In this document: positions 17,323 to 25,965 of the stretch, piece after piece
Position numbering within the stretch: position 1 is the first letter of the stretch
Layout of the letters: each line of letters begins with the position of its first letter
Source: DATBAK01 sp036787815
GTDB taxonomy: Bacteria; Actinomycetota; Acidimicrobiia; IMCC26256; PALSA-610
Reading direction: 5' to 3'
Length of the DNA stretch: 26,292 bases
Assembly (NCBI GenBank): GCA_036787815.1
Contig: DAIQOP010000014.1
Span: 1-26,292 of the forward strand
Notes under the pieces: model-generated
Told to the model about the DNA's origin: nothing
Databases searched by the model: none
Seen by the model: only the letters and a program-made list of their open reading frames with translations
Translations under genes and position numbers: made by a program

Positions 17323-19755
17323 TCATTCGACGACCCGAAGCGTGGCGGGGATGTTCATCCCCCGCATGCGCCGGGCCGTGAAGAGCGGGGCGACCGAGAC
17401 GGCGACCACCCCGAGCGTGGCGGCGGTGACGAGCGTGGTCGCGGAGATGGCGGCGTGGATCGACACGTCGGGCAGCGTTCCCGGCAGCAGGATCTGGGTG
17501 ATGTATTGCACGATGCCGTACCCCACGCCGATGCCGAGTGCCGTTCCCAACGATCCGACGATGATGCTCTCGAGCACCGTGTTGCCGAGCACGGTCCGCA
17601 GTGGGATGCCGAACGCGAACATGGTGGCGTGCTCCCGTGAGCGCTCGTCGACGCTGATCGCGCTGGAGTTGAACGCGATGAGCAGCGCCAGGAGCAGTAC
17701 GGCGCCTTCGACGACCCGCATGATGCCGAGCACCTGATTGACCATGTCGCGAATCGTCTGTGCGAACGAGAGCACGGGCTGGACCGATCCGACGCTCGGC
17801 ACCGCGAACAGCGTCCGTTGGAGCTGCGTCATGGTGGTTCCGGGCTTGGGCGCCACCGCGACGGTGTTGTAGACGCCGTCGAGGTTCATGAGCCCGGCGG
17901 TGCGGATGTCCATGAACGCGATGAACCGGTACGGGATGTCGTGGATGGCCTGCACTTCGAGCTTCGACTCGACCAGCTTGTACCCGAGCCCCTGCCGGAG
18001 CGGGTGGCGGACCCAGATCGTGTCGCCGGTGTGCACGTGGAGGTCGTGGGCGGCCTTCTCGGCGATCACGATGCCCGGTCGCCCGGCGATCAGGTGTCCC
18101 GAGAGCGTGCCCGGCCGCCACATCGGGCTGCGGTAGTCGACGAGGGTGATGAGCGTGTCGAGGCTGTGGGTGCCGGACCGCAGGGTCCCACCGACCTGTA
18201 GCCCCGGCTCCGCCCGCTGCACGCCGGGCGCGGTGGTGACGGCGCGCAACTGTGGCGACCCGCGCACCGCGAATCCGTTCAGCGCGATCGTGAGTCGGTC
18301 GGGTCGGTTCCCGATGATCGCCGACTCGCCCTTGTCGATCGTGGCGAGGAACGAATCGACGATGCCGATGACGCCGACCATGGTCGCGGTCGCCGCCGCG
18401 ATCGCGAGCGTCGTCAGCAGTGCCCGCCGCGGCGCGCGCAGCACGTTGCGGATCGGCATCTGGCGAATGCTGTTGCCGCGCGTGAGCCGCGCGAACAGGG
18501 GTGCCAGGCCGCTGCTGCGCACGGCCGTCGGGCCGGTGCGGATCGCGTCGACCGGCTCGACGCGTACCGCTCGGATCACGGGGATGAGGGTTGCGACGAA
18601 TGGGAGCGCCAAGCCGATCGCCCAACCGCGCGCGTAGGTCGCGAGCTGGAATGAGGTGACCCACACGGGCAGCGGCACGAACGACTTCAACACGCTGAGC
18701 ATCAGGCGACTGACCCCGAAACCCACGGCGACGCCGAGCACCGCTCCGAGGAACGCGACCTGGAAGCCGACGAGCGCCGGTCGCAAGGCGATCTTCACCC
18801 GGGGCACCCCGAGCGCCATTCCGATCCCGATCTCCCGCCGTTGCGCCTCGACGACGCGCCCGATGAGGTTGAAGGCCGCGAACGCGGCTCCGCCGAGGAT
18901 CAGGAACGCGAAGATCGCGTACAGCCGCTGGTCGCCCTGGATGTCGTCGTACAGCATCCGGTAGGCGCGGTCGTCGTCGATCGCGGCAACGGTGACAGCG
19001 GTGCGGGGCAGACGCGTCCGCAGCGCCGTCTCGACTCGACGGGCCGCCGCGCGCCGCTCGGCGGGAGTCCCGCCGGCCGTGAGGCGCACGACCGCGTCGT
19101 TCACGAGCCCGGGGTGACGCGTGAGACGCTGCACGGTGTCGAGGGATCCGAAGAGGACGGCGAAGCTCGCCTCGGCGTGCATCGTGCCCTCGCTGCCCAT
19201 CACCGTGAAGTACTCCGGCGACAAGACCTGACCGACGTACGACACATGCCTGGAGCCGGAGAGCGTCACGGCTCCGCTCGTGGGCAACCGGTAGTGGTGC
19301 GCGAAGTGGTCGTCGAGTACGAGTCGTGCGGATCCCGCGTCCGCGGACTGCAGCGTTCGACCGTGCACGGCGTGCAACGTGTCGATGCGCGGCCCGCCTC
19401 CGCTCAGGTCGAGGCCGACGAGTCGGCCCGCGACGAGGATCGTGCGGCCGTTGTGCGACGCGTCGACCGAAGTCGGCACCACGAGCCGCGTCTCGACCGC
19501 CGCAACACCGTCGATGCCGGCGAGAGCCTGCTTCAGTCGCGCCGGCGGGGTGAAGGTGTCGGACGCCAGCGTCACCCGTAGGTCGTGGGCGCCGAGCGCC
19601 GAGTAGCTGGCGTCGTAGGACGCGCGCCGCCATCCGGAGGTACTGCTCAAGCCCGCGTACACACCGGTTCCGAGCGCGGCGATGCCGGCGATCGCGGCCA
19701 CCTGGACGAAGCGGGCGCGGAGATCCCGCCACGACCAGCGAAGCCACATCAGCAC
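17323..19755 (-). CDS. Large ABC transporter permease with two FtsX domains (LolC/MacB/DevC-like)
   Basis: An 810-residue inner-membrane protein, GTG 19753-19755 with GAGGAG five bases upstream; an ATG two codons later is an equal alternative. It begins with one membrane helix (about 16-36), then an extracytoplasmic MacB-type domain (about 45-270). Next come three helices of an FtsX domain (about 278-302, 325-355, 377-398, including RREIGIGMALGVPRVKI, the loop that touches the ATPase). A second helix (446-470), a second extracytoplasmic domain and a second FtsX domain (about 685-800, with SREHATMFAFGIPLRTVLG) follow. This pseudo-duplicated arrangement lets one polypeptide replace two permeases. 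Such systems extrude lipids, lipoproteins or peptides or transmit mechanical force; the substrate is unknown here. Its ATPase is encoded 10 bp upstream, behind an M50 protease gene. Confidence 0.92.
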   Translation of the reverse strand: MLMWLRWSWRDLRARFVQVAAIAGIAALGTGVYAGLSSTSGWRRASYDASYSALGAHDLRVTLASDTFTPPARLKQALAGIDGVAAVETRLVVPTSVDASHNGRTILVAGRLVGLDLSGGGPRIDTLHAVHGRTLQSADAGSARLVLDDHFAHHYRLPTSGAVTLSGSRHVSYVGQVLSPEYFTVMGSEGTMHAEASFAVLFGSLDTVQRLTRHPGLVNDAVVRLTAGGTPAERRAAARRVETALRTRLPRTAVTVAAIDDDRAYRMLYDDIQGDQRLYAIFAFLILGGAAFAAFNLIGRVVEAQRREIGIGMALGVPRVKIALRPALVGFQVAFLGAVLGVAVGFGVSRLMLSVLKSFVPLPVWVTSFQLATYARGWAIGLALPFVATLIPVIRAVRVEPVDAIRTGPTAVRSSGLAPLFARLTRGNSIRQMPIRNVLRAPRRALLTTLAIAAATATMVGVIGIVDSFLATIDKGESAIIGNRPDRLTIALNGFAVRGSPQLRAVTTAPGVQRAEPGLQVGGTLRSGTHSLDTLITLVDYRSPMWRPGTLSGHLIAGRPGIVIAEKAAHDLHVHTGDTIWVRHPLRQGLGYKLVESKLEVQAIHDIPYRFIAFMDIRTAGLMNLDGVYNTVAVAPKPGTTMTQLQRTLFAVPSVGSVQPVLSFAQTIRDMVNQVLGIMRVVEGAVLLLALLIAFNSSAISVDERSREHATMFAFGIPLRTVLGNTVLESIIVGSLGTALGIGVGYGIVQYITQILLPGTLPDVSIHAAISATTLVTAATLGVVAVSVAPLFTARRMRGMNIPATLRVVE

Positions 19756-19765
19756 GTCGTCTCCT

Positions 19766-20506
19766 CTACCAGTGCAGGTCGGTGACGGCTGCCGGCCCGG
19801 CGGGCGGAACCGTGTCGGAGATCACCCGGCCGCTGCTGAGCTCGAGCGTGCGATCGGCGATGCGCGAGATCTCGCGGTTGTGGGTGACGATCACGACCGT
19901 GCGGCCGGCTTCCGCCTGCTCGCGGAGGAGGCCGAGGATCTGGGTCCCGGTGCGGAAGTCGAGCTCTCCCGTCGGCTCGTCGGCGAGGAGGATCGGGTTC
20001 CCGGTTGCGAGCGCTCGAGCGATCGCGACGCGTTGCTGCTCGCCACCCGAGAGCATCTTCGGGAAGTGGTGCATGCGCTCGGCGAGCCCGACATGGTCGA
20101 GCATCTCGCGTGCGATCTCGGCCGGCGCCGACCGCTTCGAGACGTCGGCGCCGAAGCGCACGTTCTCGAACGCGGTCAGGCCCGGAAAGAGGTTGAACGT
20201 CTGGAAGATGAAGCTGACGGTCTCGCGCCGGTACGTGAACAACTCGCGTCGCGAGGCGTGGCGGAGGGAGTGGCCGTCGATCACGACCTCGCCCTCGGTC
20301 GGGCGATCGAGCGCGCCGACGAGGTTCAGCAGGGTCGTCTTGCCGCTTCCCGACGGTCCGAGCACCACGACGAGCTCTCCGGCCGCCACCGAGAGGGTGA
20401 CACCCGCGAGCGCGGTGACGGTGCCGCCACCCGTCTCGTAACGACGGGCCACGTCGCGCAACTCGATCCGGGACACGAGGCGTCCCGCCTCCGCGTCGAC
20501 ACTCAC
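19766..20506 (-). CDS. ABC transporter ATP-binding protein (LolD/MacB type)
   Basis: A 246-residue ATPase starting at GTG 20504-20506, placed because it follows the protease stop by 13 bp, has TGGGAG upstream, and removes a low-complexity extension that would lie inside the protease gene. Motifs are Walker A GPSGSGKT at 50-57, Q-loop FQTFNLFPGLTAFENV from 101, signature LSGGEQQRVAIARAL at 152-166, Walker B ILLADEPTGELD at 172-183 and switch His209. FNL(F/L)P.LTA.ENV and DEPTGELD identify the LolD/MacB/FtsE-like exporter group. It powers the double-FtsX permease encoded 10 bp downstream, and the three genes M50-ATPase-permease form an operon. Confidence 0.94.
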   Translation of the reverse strand: MSVDAEAGRLVSRIELRDVARRYETGGGTVTALAGVTLSVAAGELVVVLGPSGSGKTTLLNLVGALDRPTEGEVVIDGHSLRHASRRELFTYRRETVSFIFQTFNLFPGLTAFENVRFGADVSKRSAPAEIAREMLDHVGLAERMHHFPKMLSGGEQQRVAIARALATGNPILLADEPTGELDFRTGTQILGLLREQAEAGRTVVIVTHNREISRIADRTLELSSGRVISDTVPPAGPAAVTDLHW

Positions 20507-20519
20507 GGCGGCTCCCACG

Positions 20520-21635
20520 TCAATCGCCCGATCGCGCGGGCGGCCGCCGCGAGGGACTGCCGACCCGGCGCCGGATGTCGTCCCGGCGCAGGAGCCCGAC
20601 GATGCGGCCCTGCTCGGCGACGGCGACCGCATGCACCGGCGAGGTCTCGACGAGCGCGAGTGCCTCGGTCTCGAGGTCGGCGGTGGGGGAGAGGGTCGGC
20701 TGTTCGACGACGAGGTCGGCCGCGACCCGATCGAGGAACGTGCCTTCGATCGTCGCCGCGTCGATCATGCCCTCGTAGCCCCGTGGGCCCACGACGGGGA
20801 ACGCACCTTGCGCGCTCGTCCGCAGCAACAGGCGCAGGTCCGCGATGCCGGTCGCGGGGTCGAGGACGAGCGGATCGAGGAGCATGACGTCGGCGACGAC
20901 CGCATCGCGCAGACGCAGGTGCACGACCGTCGCGGCTTCTTCGGCCGATGCGCCGAAGTACACGAACACACCGATGAACACGAACCAGAGGTTCGCGAAG
21001 ACGCCGATCGCGATGAGTGCGAGCGCGAGACCGCGCCCGACCTTCGCCGCCACGTGTGTCGCGCGCTCGAGGTCGTAACGCCGTTCGAGTAATGCTCGGA
21101 GGACCCGACCACCGTCGAGCGGGAACGCGGGCAGGAGGTTGAACGCGCCGATGACGAGGTTGAACCAGACGAGCCGCGCGAGCAGCGGGCCACCGTAGAG
21201 GTCGGGCGGCAGGAGCGGTTGCCGCAGCCCGACCACGACGAGGGCTCCGACGACTGCGAGCGCGACACTCGCCGCCGGCCCCACGATCGCGATCGCGAGC
21301 TCGTCGCGTGGCGACTCGGGGAGGTTCTCGAGCCTCGACACGCCCCCGATCGGCAGGAGCACGATCTCGCGCACGAGGGCGCCGCGGCGGCGGGCGACCA
21401 GGCTGTGCGCCAACTCGTGGATCACGACGCACGTGAAGATGAGCACCAGCCAGATGAGGCCGCCGACCATGCCCGGACCTCCGGGGCCCGAGGATCCGAG
21501 GGCGAAGAGGACGACGAGCAGGAAGAACGTCGCGTGCACCCGGATGGCGATCCCCGAGATGCTCCCGATCGGGAACGAATAGCCGCGGCGTTTCCGCCTG
21601 ATCGAGGTCGGTGTGGCTCGCCGTTGGGCGTTCAT
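20520..21635 (-). CDS. Site-2 protease (M50 family) with C-terminal CBS pair (Rip3-like)
   Basis: A 371-residue intramembrane zinc metalloprotease. The start is ATG 21633-21635; a TTG immediately before would add one residue. The zinc site HELAH is at 73-77 in the second hydrophobic segment. The third ligand motif NLLPAFPLDGGR is at 166-177, followed by further helices at about 200-230. Residues 245-300 and 303-358 are two CBS domains (DVMLLDPLVLDPATGI, AFPVVGPRGYEGMI, TSPVHAVAVAEQGRIVGLLRRDDI). This is the SpoIVFB/Rip3-type architecture; such enzymes cut transmembrane substrates such as anti-sigma factors, and the CBS pair may gate activity by nucleotide binding. It heads an operon with an exporter ATPase and permease. 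The closest named relative by layout is Mycobacterium Rip3 (Rv2625c). Its substrate is not indicated in the window. Confidence 0.93.
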   Translation of the reverse strand: MNAQRRATPTSIRRKRRGYSFPIGSISGIAIRVHATFFLLVVLFALGSSGPGGPGMVGGLIWLVLIFTCVVIHELAHSLVARRRGALVREIVLLPIGGVSRLENLPESPRDELAIAIVGPAASVALAVVGALVVVGLRQPLLPPDLYGGPLLARLVWFNLVIGAFNLLPAFPLDGGRVLRALLERRYDLERATHVAAKVGRGLALALIAIGVFANLWFVFIGVFVYFGASAEEAATVVHLRLRDAVVADVMLLDPLVLDPATGIADLRLLLRTSAQGAFPVVGPRGYEGMIDAATIEGTFLDRVAADLVVEQPTLSPTADLETEALALVETSPVHAVAVAEQGRIVGLLRRDDIRRRVGSPSRRPPARSGD

Positions 21636-21702
21636 CAACCCAATCTGCGCATCGGAGCAGGGCCGGGGCTAGGGCCGAACGTCACGCGCCGCCGTCCACT
21701 GG

Positions 21703-23973
21703 TCAGCGAACGTGGCCGACCAGGAGCCCGGAGGGGGTCGTGAAGGTGCCGACACCGCTCTTGGTGGTCCCCTTCTCGTTGCTCGCGTACACCACGTACA
21801 CATAGGCCGTCGACCGCGTGAGCCCGGTCAGCGTCGCCGAGATGTCGGACTCGTGCGTGAGGATCTGCACAGGTGTCGAGGTCAGGTGGTCGAGGTCGGG
21901 GCCCCATGCGAACCACGCGTGCGCGGTGGCCGAGTTCGTCGTGACGCGGGCGTTCACGGTGACCGTCGTCGGTCGAACGAAGGTCGGGCGGCTCAGCCGG
22001 GCCTTCGGCTTCGCCGGGTTCAGCACCGTGGTGCGCGCCTGGGCCTGGCTGGTCACGCCCTTGCTGCCGACGATCGTGAGCGTCGCGGTGTAGAGGGCGG
22101 CGGTCTCGTAGGTGTGACGGAGGTTCGCGGGAGGAACCCCGGTTCCGGTCGTGTCCGCGGTGCCGTCACCCCACGAGATCGTCCACCTGCCCGGCGTGTT
22201 GTGCGACCCGTCGAACGTCACCACCTGCGGCGCGTATCCGACGATGGGATCGCCCGTCAGCCATGCCGGACGCGGCGTGCCGGCAACCGCGACGACGACG
22301 CGCTGCGTCACGGAAGCCGCCATCCCGTTCTCGCCGCGGATCACCAGTGCTGCGTCGTAGCGGCCCGCGGTGCTGTAGGTGTGGGGGATCGTTCCCGGCG
22401 GTTGGCCGTTGCCATTCGTGCTCGTGCCGTCGCCGAAGTCGAGCTTCCAGCCGGCGATGCCGGCCGCGTCACGGCTGGCCGATCCGTCGAACGTCACCGC
22501 GAACGGTGCGTTCCCGGTGACCGGTGTCGCCGGCGGGCGCGCGCTCGACCCGGGTGCGGGGATGCCGAGCGGCGTCGCGAGCTTCGATGCTGCGACGGTG
22601 GGGAGGAGCAGGGGAGGGCGCGGCTTCTGCGTGAAGTCGAAGTCGTTGCGGACGTCGCCGAGCTGGGGCGCGTTCTCCCGCACATCGGGACGCGGATCGG
22701 GCCGACCGTCGTTGGCCGGATCGATCCGTTGGCCTCCGAGGAACCGGTCCTCGACGAAGCGCAGGTACGCGTCGGTGCTCAGCGTCTGGTGGTCGATGTA
22801 GCCCTTGCGGGCGTACGGGCTGATGACGAGACCGGGCACGCGAATGCCGTACCCGTTCGCGTCGACCGCGGGCGGCGCCACGTGATCGTAGAAGCCGCCC
22901 CAGTCGTCCCACGAGAGGAAGATCGCCGTGGAGCTCCATTCCGGGCCCGCCATGAGCTGGTTGATCAGAAACGTCACGTATTGCTGGCCGGCGCTGACCT
23001 TGCCCGGCGAATGCTCGCTCACCGACTTGTTCGGGATCGCCCACGACACCGCGGGCAACGCGCCGTCGTGCGCCGCGCCCACGAGGTTGCTGACCGACTG
23101 CACCTTGGCGAGCGAGCCGTTGGTGCGAACGGTGTCGAAGCCCGGCAGTGGGTTCCATATGCTGGGCGTCTTGGCGTCCTGGTGCACCGGAACGCAGTTG
23201 ATCGCGTCGGGGTCCCGGCAGTCGGGCTCGCTTCCTTTGAAGACGTAATAGCCCCAGGAAACGTTGGCCTGATCGAGCAGTTGGGTGACGTCGGTCCACG
23301 CGAAGTCGGCCTTGCCCGTGTTCGGCACGTTCGCGACGTACTGCGGTTCGTTGCGGCAGCTCATCGCGTCGCCGGGCGTGTAGCAGCGTGCGGACCAACC
23401 CGACACCATCGCCAGATGTGTGGGCAGGCTCCAACTCTCGAGGGGCTCGAACATGTGGTCCTGGAGCACGAAGTCGTCGGCGTAGGCCCAGTAGTTCGGG
23501 ATGTCGCTGCGCAGCTTGTAGCCCATGACGTCGGGAGCGCCGCCGGTTCCCCAGCAGCTCGGGCTTCCGTGGCACGCGAGCTCGCTCTGCGCGACGAACC
23601 CGTCCATTGCGCCACCGTTGATGTCGGCGACGGCCGGACCGTTGCCGTGCGGCCCGCCGGTATTGCGATCGGTCGGGTCGTGGAACGGTTTCACGCACGC
23701 GCCGGCGGCCGGGTCGGGGATGCATTCGGTCGGTTGGCCGTTGCCGTCGAGAGTGAAGCCGTCGGCACCGGGATACATCCCGAAGTACTGATCGAAGCTC
23801 CGGTTCTCCTGCATGATGAACACGACGTGTTGAATCTTGTCCATCGGGCGTGTCTGTGCGTCGGCGCGCACGCTCAGCACCGGTACCGGCGGCGCGGCCG
23901 CGTGTCCCGGAGTGGTGTGTGCGACGACGAGCCCGCCGATCGAGACGAGCGCGAGCACGCCTCGAACCCACAT
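21703..23973 (-). CDS. Secreted phosphoesterase (phospholipase C/acid phosphatase family) with two PKD domains and an FN3-like domain
   Basis: I chose ATG 23971-23973, giving 756 residues, because GAGG lies seven bases upstream; an ATG at 23988 would add five residues. A signal peptide (MWVRGVLALVSIGGLVVA, cleavage near GHAAA) sends it out of the cell. Residues about 45-455 form the alkaline-phosphatase-superfamily phosphoesterase domain: MQENRSFDQYFG near 54-65, a metal- and substrate-binding SLPTH region at 182-186, SEHSPG near 319-324, and LSWDDWGGFYDHV near 353-365. Two PKD domains follow (about 475-563, 570-651, with LDFGDGT and ISWGDGT plus HTY), then an FN3-like domain (about 657-748). 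It should cleave phosphate esters, possibly phospholipids, at the cell surface; PKD/FN3 modules would anchor it to polymers or wall. No sorting motif ends the protein. Several Cys residues suggest disulfides. Confidence 0.93.
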   Translation of the reverse strand: MWVRGVLALVSIGGLVVAHTTPGHAAAPPVPVLSVRADAQTRPMDKIQHVVFIMQENRSFDQYFGMYPGADGFTLDGNGQPTECIPDPAAGACVKPFHDPTDRNTGGPHGNGPAVADINGGAMDGFVAQSELACHGSPSCWGTGGAPDVMGYKLRSDIPNYWAYADDFVLQDHMFEPLESWSLPTHLAMVSGWSARCYTPGDAMSCRNEPQYVANVPNTGKADFAWTDVTQLLDQANVSWGYYVFKGSEPDCRDPDAINCVPVHQDAKTPSIWNPLPGFDTVRTNGSLAKVQSVSNLVGAAHDGALPAVSWAIPNKSVSEHSPGKVSAGQQYVTFLINQLMAGPEWSSTAIFLSWDDWGGFYDHVAPPAVDANGYGIRVPGLVISPYARKGYIDHQTLSTDAYLRFVEDRFLGGQRIDPANDGRPDPRPDVRENAPQLGDVRNDFDFTQKPRPPLLLPTVAASKLATPLGIPAPGSSARPPATPVTGNAPFAVTFDGSASRDAAGIAGWKLDFGDGTSTNGNGQPPGTIPHTYSTAGRYDAALVIRGENGMAASVTQRVVVAVAGTPRPAWLTGDPIVGYAPQVVTFDGSHNTPGRWTISWGDGTADTTGTGVPPANLRHTYETAALYTATLTIVGSKGVTSQAQARTTVLNPAKPKARLSRPTFVRPTTVTVNARVTTNSATAHAWFAWGPDLDHLTSTPVQILTHESDISATLTGLTRSTAYVYVVYASNEKGTTKSGVGTFTTPSGLLVGHVR

Positions 23974-24146
23974 TCCCCGACCTCGCATTGCTGCACACTG
24001 GTCGAGGGAGACCTCGCGGCGCCAGAGCCGTTCGTCCCTTCCGCGCTCGCCCCTTTCGCCGGTTCAGGCGTTGTTTGCACAGGGTTCGCGTGTCTGTCGC
24101 CGACCTGACGGGCGGCGCGCGGTAGACCTCCCATGAGAGGAGTGGG

Positions 24147-24419
24147 ATGCAGCGCGTGGGCGAGGAGTGCGGGCAGACGATGGACGACCTGGCGTTGGTG
24201 CGCGGTGGTGCCACCGACGACCCGGTCTCGATCGAGCTCGACCAGTGGCGGCGTTTCGTGCAGCTCCTGCTCCTGCTGGTGCAGTCGGGCCGCCTCGACC
24301 CGGCCGACGGCATCGCACTCGTCGACGCCCTCGGCCACCCGCCGGACGTTGCGAGTGGCCGGCGCGCGCTCTTCGAGATCGTGCGCCGCCACGAGCCGGG
24401 GCCGGAAGGTCGGGGCTGA
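24147..24419 (+). CDS. Small hypothetical protein (90 aa)
   Basis: Starts at ATG 24147 with GAGGAG eight bases upstream and ends at TGA 24417-24419; an internal ATG at 24180 is also possible. It is a soluble, helix-prone protein: PVSIELDQWRRFVQLLLLLVQSGRLDPADGIALVDALGHPPD, with a Leu-rich amphipathic helix. No family is recognised. It is divergent from the secreted phosphoesterase, sharing the promoter region 23974-24146, and lies 176 bp before the alpha/beta hydrolase gene on the same strand. That 176-bp gap shows nothing clear. Confidence 0.55.
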   Translation: MQRVGEECGQTMDDLALVRGGATDDPVSIELDQWRRFVQLLLLLVQSGRLDPADGIALVDALGHPPDVASGRRALFEIVRRHEPGPEGRG

Positions 24420-24595
24420 GCCGATCGGGCCAAGGAACCGGGCCCCGATTCTCGTGATCCAAGCGGTCGGGCGCGGCGAACCGGTACTGTTGGTGCAGTT
24501 CTGGGGCGGTAGCTCGGTCGGGCCGCCGCGCGAAGGGGGCGTTCTGTGGGAGGCGAGCTCGGTGTGCACGCCCGGGCCCACGCGGCGCCGGCACC

Positions 24596-25501
24596 ATGAC
24601 GTCGCCTGATTTCGTCGACGACGTCGCGCGTGAGGACCGCCGTGCCCTCACCGTCGAGCTGCCCGACGGCCGTCGGCTCGGGTACGCGGAGTGGGGCGAC
24701 CCCGAGGGTTGGCCGGTGCTGTTCTTCCACGGCACGCCGTCGAGCCGGCTCGGTCTGGAATGGGCCGAGGATCGGGCCACCGATCACGGGGCTCGCGTGC
24801 TCTCCCTCGATCGACCGGGGCACGGGCTCTCCGACTTCGCGCCGGGCCGCACGCTGCTCGACTGGACGCGCGACGTCTCGGCCTTCGCCGACCTGGTCGG
24901 TCTCGACACGTTCGCGGTCGCGGGTTGGTCGGGTGGCGGCCCGTACGTGCTCGCGTGCGCGTCGGAGATTCGCGACCGGTTGACCGCCGCCGCCGTGCTG
25001 AGCGGTTGCGGACCGCTCGACACCCGCGCCGCGCGGCGAAGCTCCTCTGACCTCGATCGTCCACTCCTCACACTGAGCACGCGCGCGCCGGCCGCCGCTC
25101 ACGTGTTGCTCAATTCGGTTGTGGCGCTCGCGCGGCGCGCACCGCGGCTCGCGGTCATCGGGATGCTGCAGGACATGTCGCGGCGCGATCGTGAGGTGTT
25201 CCGGCGCATCACACCCGACGCGTCCTCGGCGGTCGCGTTCTTCCTCGAGGCGGTCCGTTCGGGGACGGACGGAGTGGTCGACGACTACCGCGTGCTCGCA
25301 TCACCGTGGGGGTTCGCGCCCGAGGGCATCGAGATGCCGGTGCACTTCTGGCACGGCGATGCCGACCGCCTGGTTGCGCTCGAGCAGGTTCGAGCGCTCG
25401 CAGAGCGCATACCGGCCGCGGAGCTCACCGTGTTGCCCGGTGAGGGTCACATGCTGCTCGTCGAGCACCTCGACGACGTGCTCGTGACGCTCGCGCCCTG
25501 A
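24596..25501 (+). CDS. Alpha/beta hydrolase
   Basis: A 301-residue cytosolic hydrolase starting at ATG 24596. Features along the fold are oxyanion strand-loop VLFFHGTPSS (His45-Gly46), SLDRPGHGLSD at 70-80, nucleophile elbow GWSGGG with Ser112, a lid region (about 140-225), acid loop HGDADRLV (Asp257 most likely) and catalytic His285 in GEGHML. Residues 20-40 (VELPDGRRLGYAEWGDPEG) are typical of a broad esterase/epoxide-hydrolase-like group, so the substrate cannot be assigned. It lacks a signal peptide. The ribosome site is weak. A perfect palindrome follows 20 bases after its stop. Confidence 0.93.
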   Translation: MTSPDFVDDVAREDRRALTVELPDGRRLGYAEWGDPEGWPVLFFHGTPSSRLGLEWAEDRATDHGARVLSLDRPGHGLSDFAPGRTLLDWTRDVSAFADLVGLDTFAVAGWSGGGPYVLACASEIRDRLTAAAVLSGCGPLDTRAARRSSSDLDRPLLTLSTRAPAAAHVLLNSVVALARRAPRLAVIGMLQDMSRRDREVFRRITPDASSAVAFFLEAVRSGTDGVVDDYRVLASPWGFAPEGIEMPVHFWHGDADRLVALEQVRALAERIPAAELTVLPGEGHMLLVEHLDDVLVTLAP

Positions 25502-25520
25502 CGCCCGGCTCCGTCGGAGA

Positions 25521-25536
25521 CGGTCCCGCGGGACCG
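25521..25536. terminator. Perfect 16-bp palindrome after the hydrolase gene
   Basis: CGGTCCCGCGGGACCG at 25521-25536 is fully self-complementary. It sits 20 bases after the hydrolase stop. As RNA it would give at most a 6-bp stem with a tight loop and no T-run, so it is a weak terminator candidate; it could also be a protein binding site. Confidence 0.35.
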
Positions 25537-25566
25537 CCCTGAGCCGAGGCGGGAAGTTGTACGTGA

Positions 25567-25606
25567 TGACGATCGTCACTTCACGGCGCGCGCTCGACCA
25601 AGTGAC
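25567..25606. promoter_or_regulatory. Palindrome and spaced inverted repeat upstream of the tRNA gene
   Basis: TGACGATCGTCA (25567-25578) is a perfect 12-bp palindrome. The overlapping GTCACTT (25575-25581) is repeated inverted as AAGTGAC (25600-25606). Such clustered dyads 60-100 bases before a tRNA may be an operator. Alternatively they are recombination-linked debris near the integration site. No promoter boxes were assigned. Confidence 0.3.
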
Positions 25607-25663
25607 GAGGCGCTGCGCTCGGTTCCCGAACCGTCAGAAACGTGGCCTGCAAGAATGCCGCCG

Positions 25664-25737
25664 GGGCCTGTAGCTCAGTTGGTTAGAGCAGGGGACTCAT
25701 AATCCTCCGGTCGGTGGTTCGATCCCACCCGGGCCCA
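25664..25737 (+). tRNA. tRNA with CAT anticodon (tRNA-Ile2 with lysidine, or elongator tRNA-Met)
   Basis: The acceptor stem is 25664-25670 (GGGCCTG) with 25730-25736 (CGGGCCC), with one G-U pair. The anticodon stem is 25691-25695/25703-25707 around CTCATAA, with CAT at 25698-25700. The T-arm is GGTGG/CCACC around TTCGATC (25713-25729). The discriminator is A25737. The GAGCAGGGGA start of the anticodon arm and the CGGTCG variable loop resemble the minor isoleucine tRNA read by tilS, but elongator Met cannot be excluded. Its 3' half overlaps a recombinase remnant on the other strand, so it probably served as an integration site. Confidence 0.93.
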
Positions 25738-25952
25738 CTCTCTTTGTCCTGGTCAGAGGCTGTTTCGCTCGGCGGCTCGGGCGTGCCTGCGACCCGAAGT
25801 CCGCGAGAAGTCCGCGGGACTGAATCGAGCCGGTCCGCGAGCGCATCGAGATCGGCGTCGAAGAGATGGCCGTACACGGTCTTCGTGAAGCTCGCGGAGG
25901 AGTGCCCGAGGATCGACTGGAGCGCCTTGTCCGAAGCGTCCGCCGAGGGGGC
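25683..25952 (-). pseudogene. Tyrosine recombinase (phage-type integrase) remnant, C-terminus only
   Basis: The minus-strand frame reads DKALQSILGHSSASFTKT, then VYGHLFDADLDALADRLD. This is the C-terminal catalytic box of a tyrosine recombinase: LGH box His, and the nucleophile Tyr in the TxxxYGHL motif encoded at 25872-25874. The frame runs out past the real end of the enzyme into the tRNA antisense (stop TAA 25683-25685). Upstream it is closed by TGA at 25953-25955, and the N-terminal region and the RHxxR box are missing. An adjacent tRNA is the usual attachment site, so this is a decayed integrase of an element inserted at the tRNA. The preceding sequence does not continue the integrase in any frame. 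Confidence 0.75.
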
Positions 25953-25965
25953 TCACGCCCAGTTG

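Noticed and set aside
24133..24609. Alternative 158-codon plus-strand frame overlapping the 90-aa gene
   Set aside because: The translation is Arg/Ser/Trp-rich without structure, whereas the 90-aa frame has a better ribosome site and a normal composition.
22469..25102. Long antisense frame across the phosphoesterase and alpha/beta hydrolase genes, and similar ones at 13048-15681 and 17285-19747
   Set aside because: All are Arg/Pro/Ala-rich shadows of genes that have clear family motifs in the other frame.
25683..25750. Protein-like tail GWDRTTDRRIMSPLL
   Set aside because: It is the antisense translation of the CAT-anticodon tRNA. Only the upstream integrase part is meaningful.
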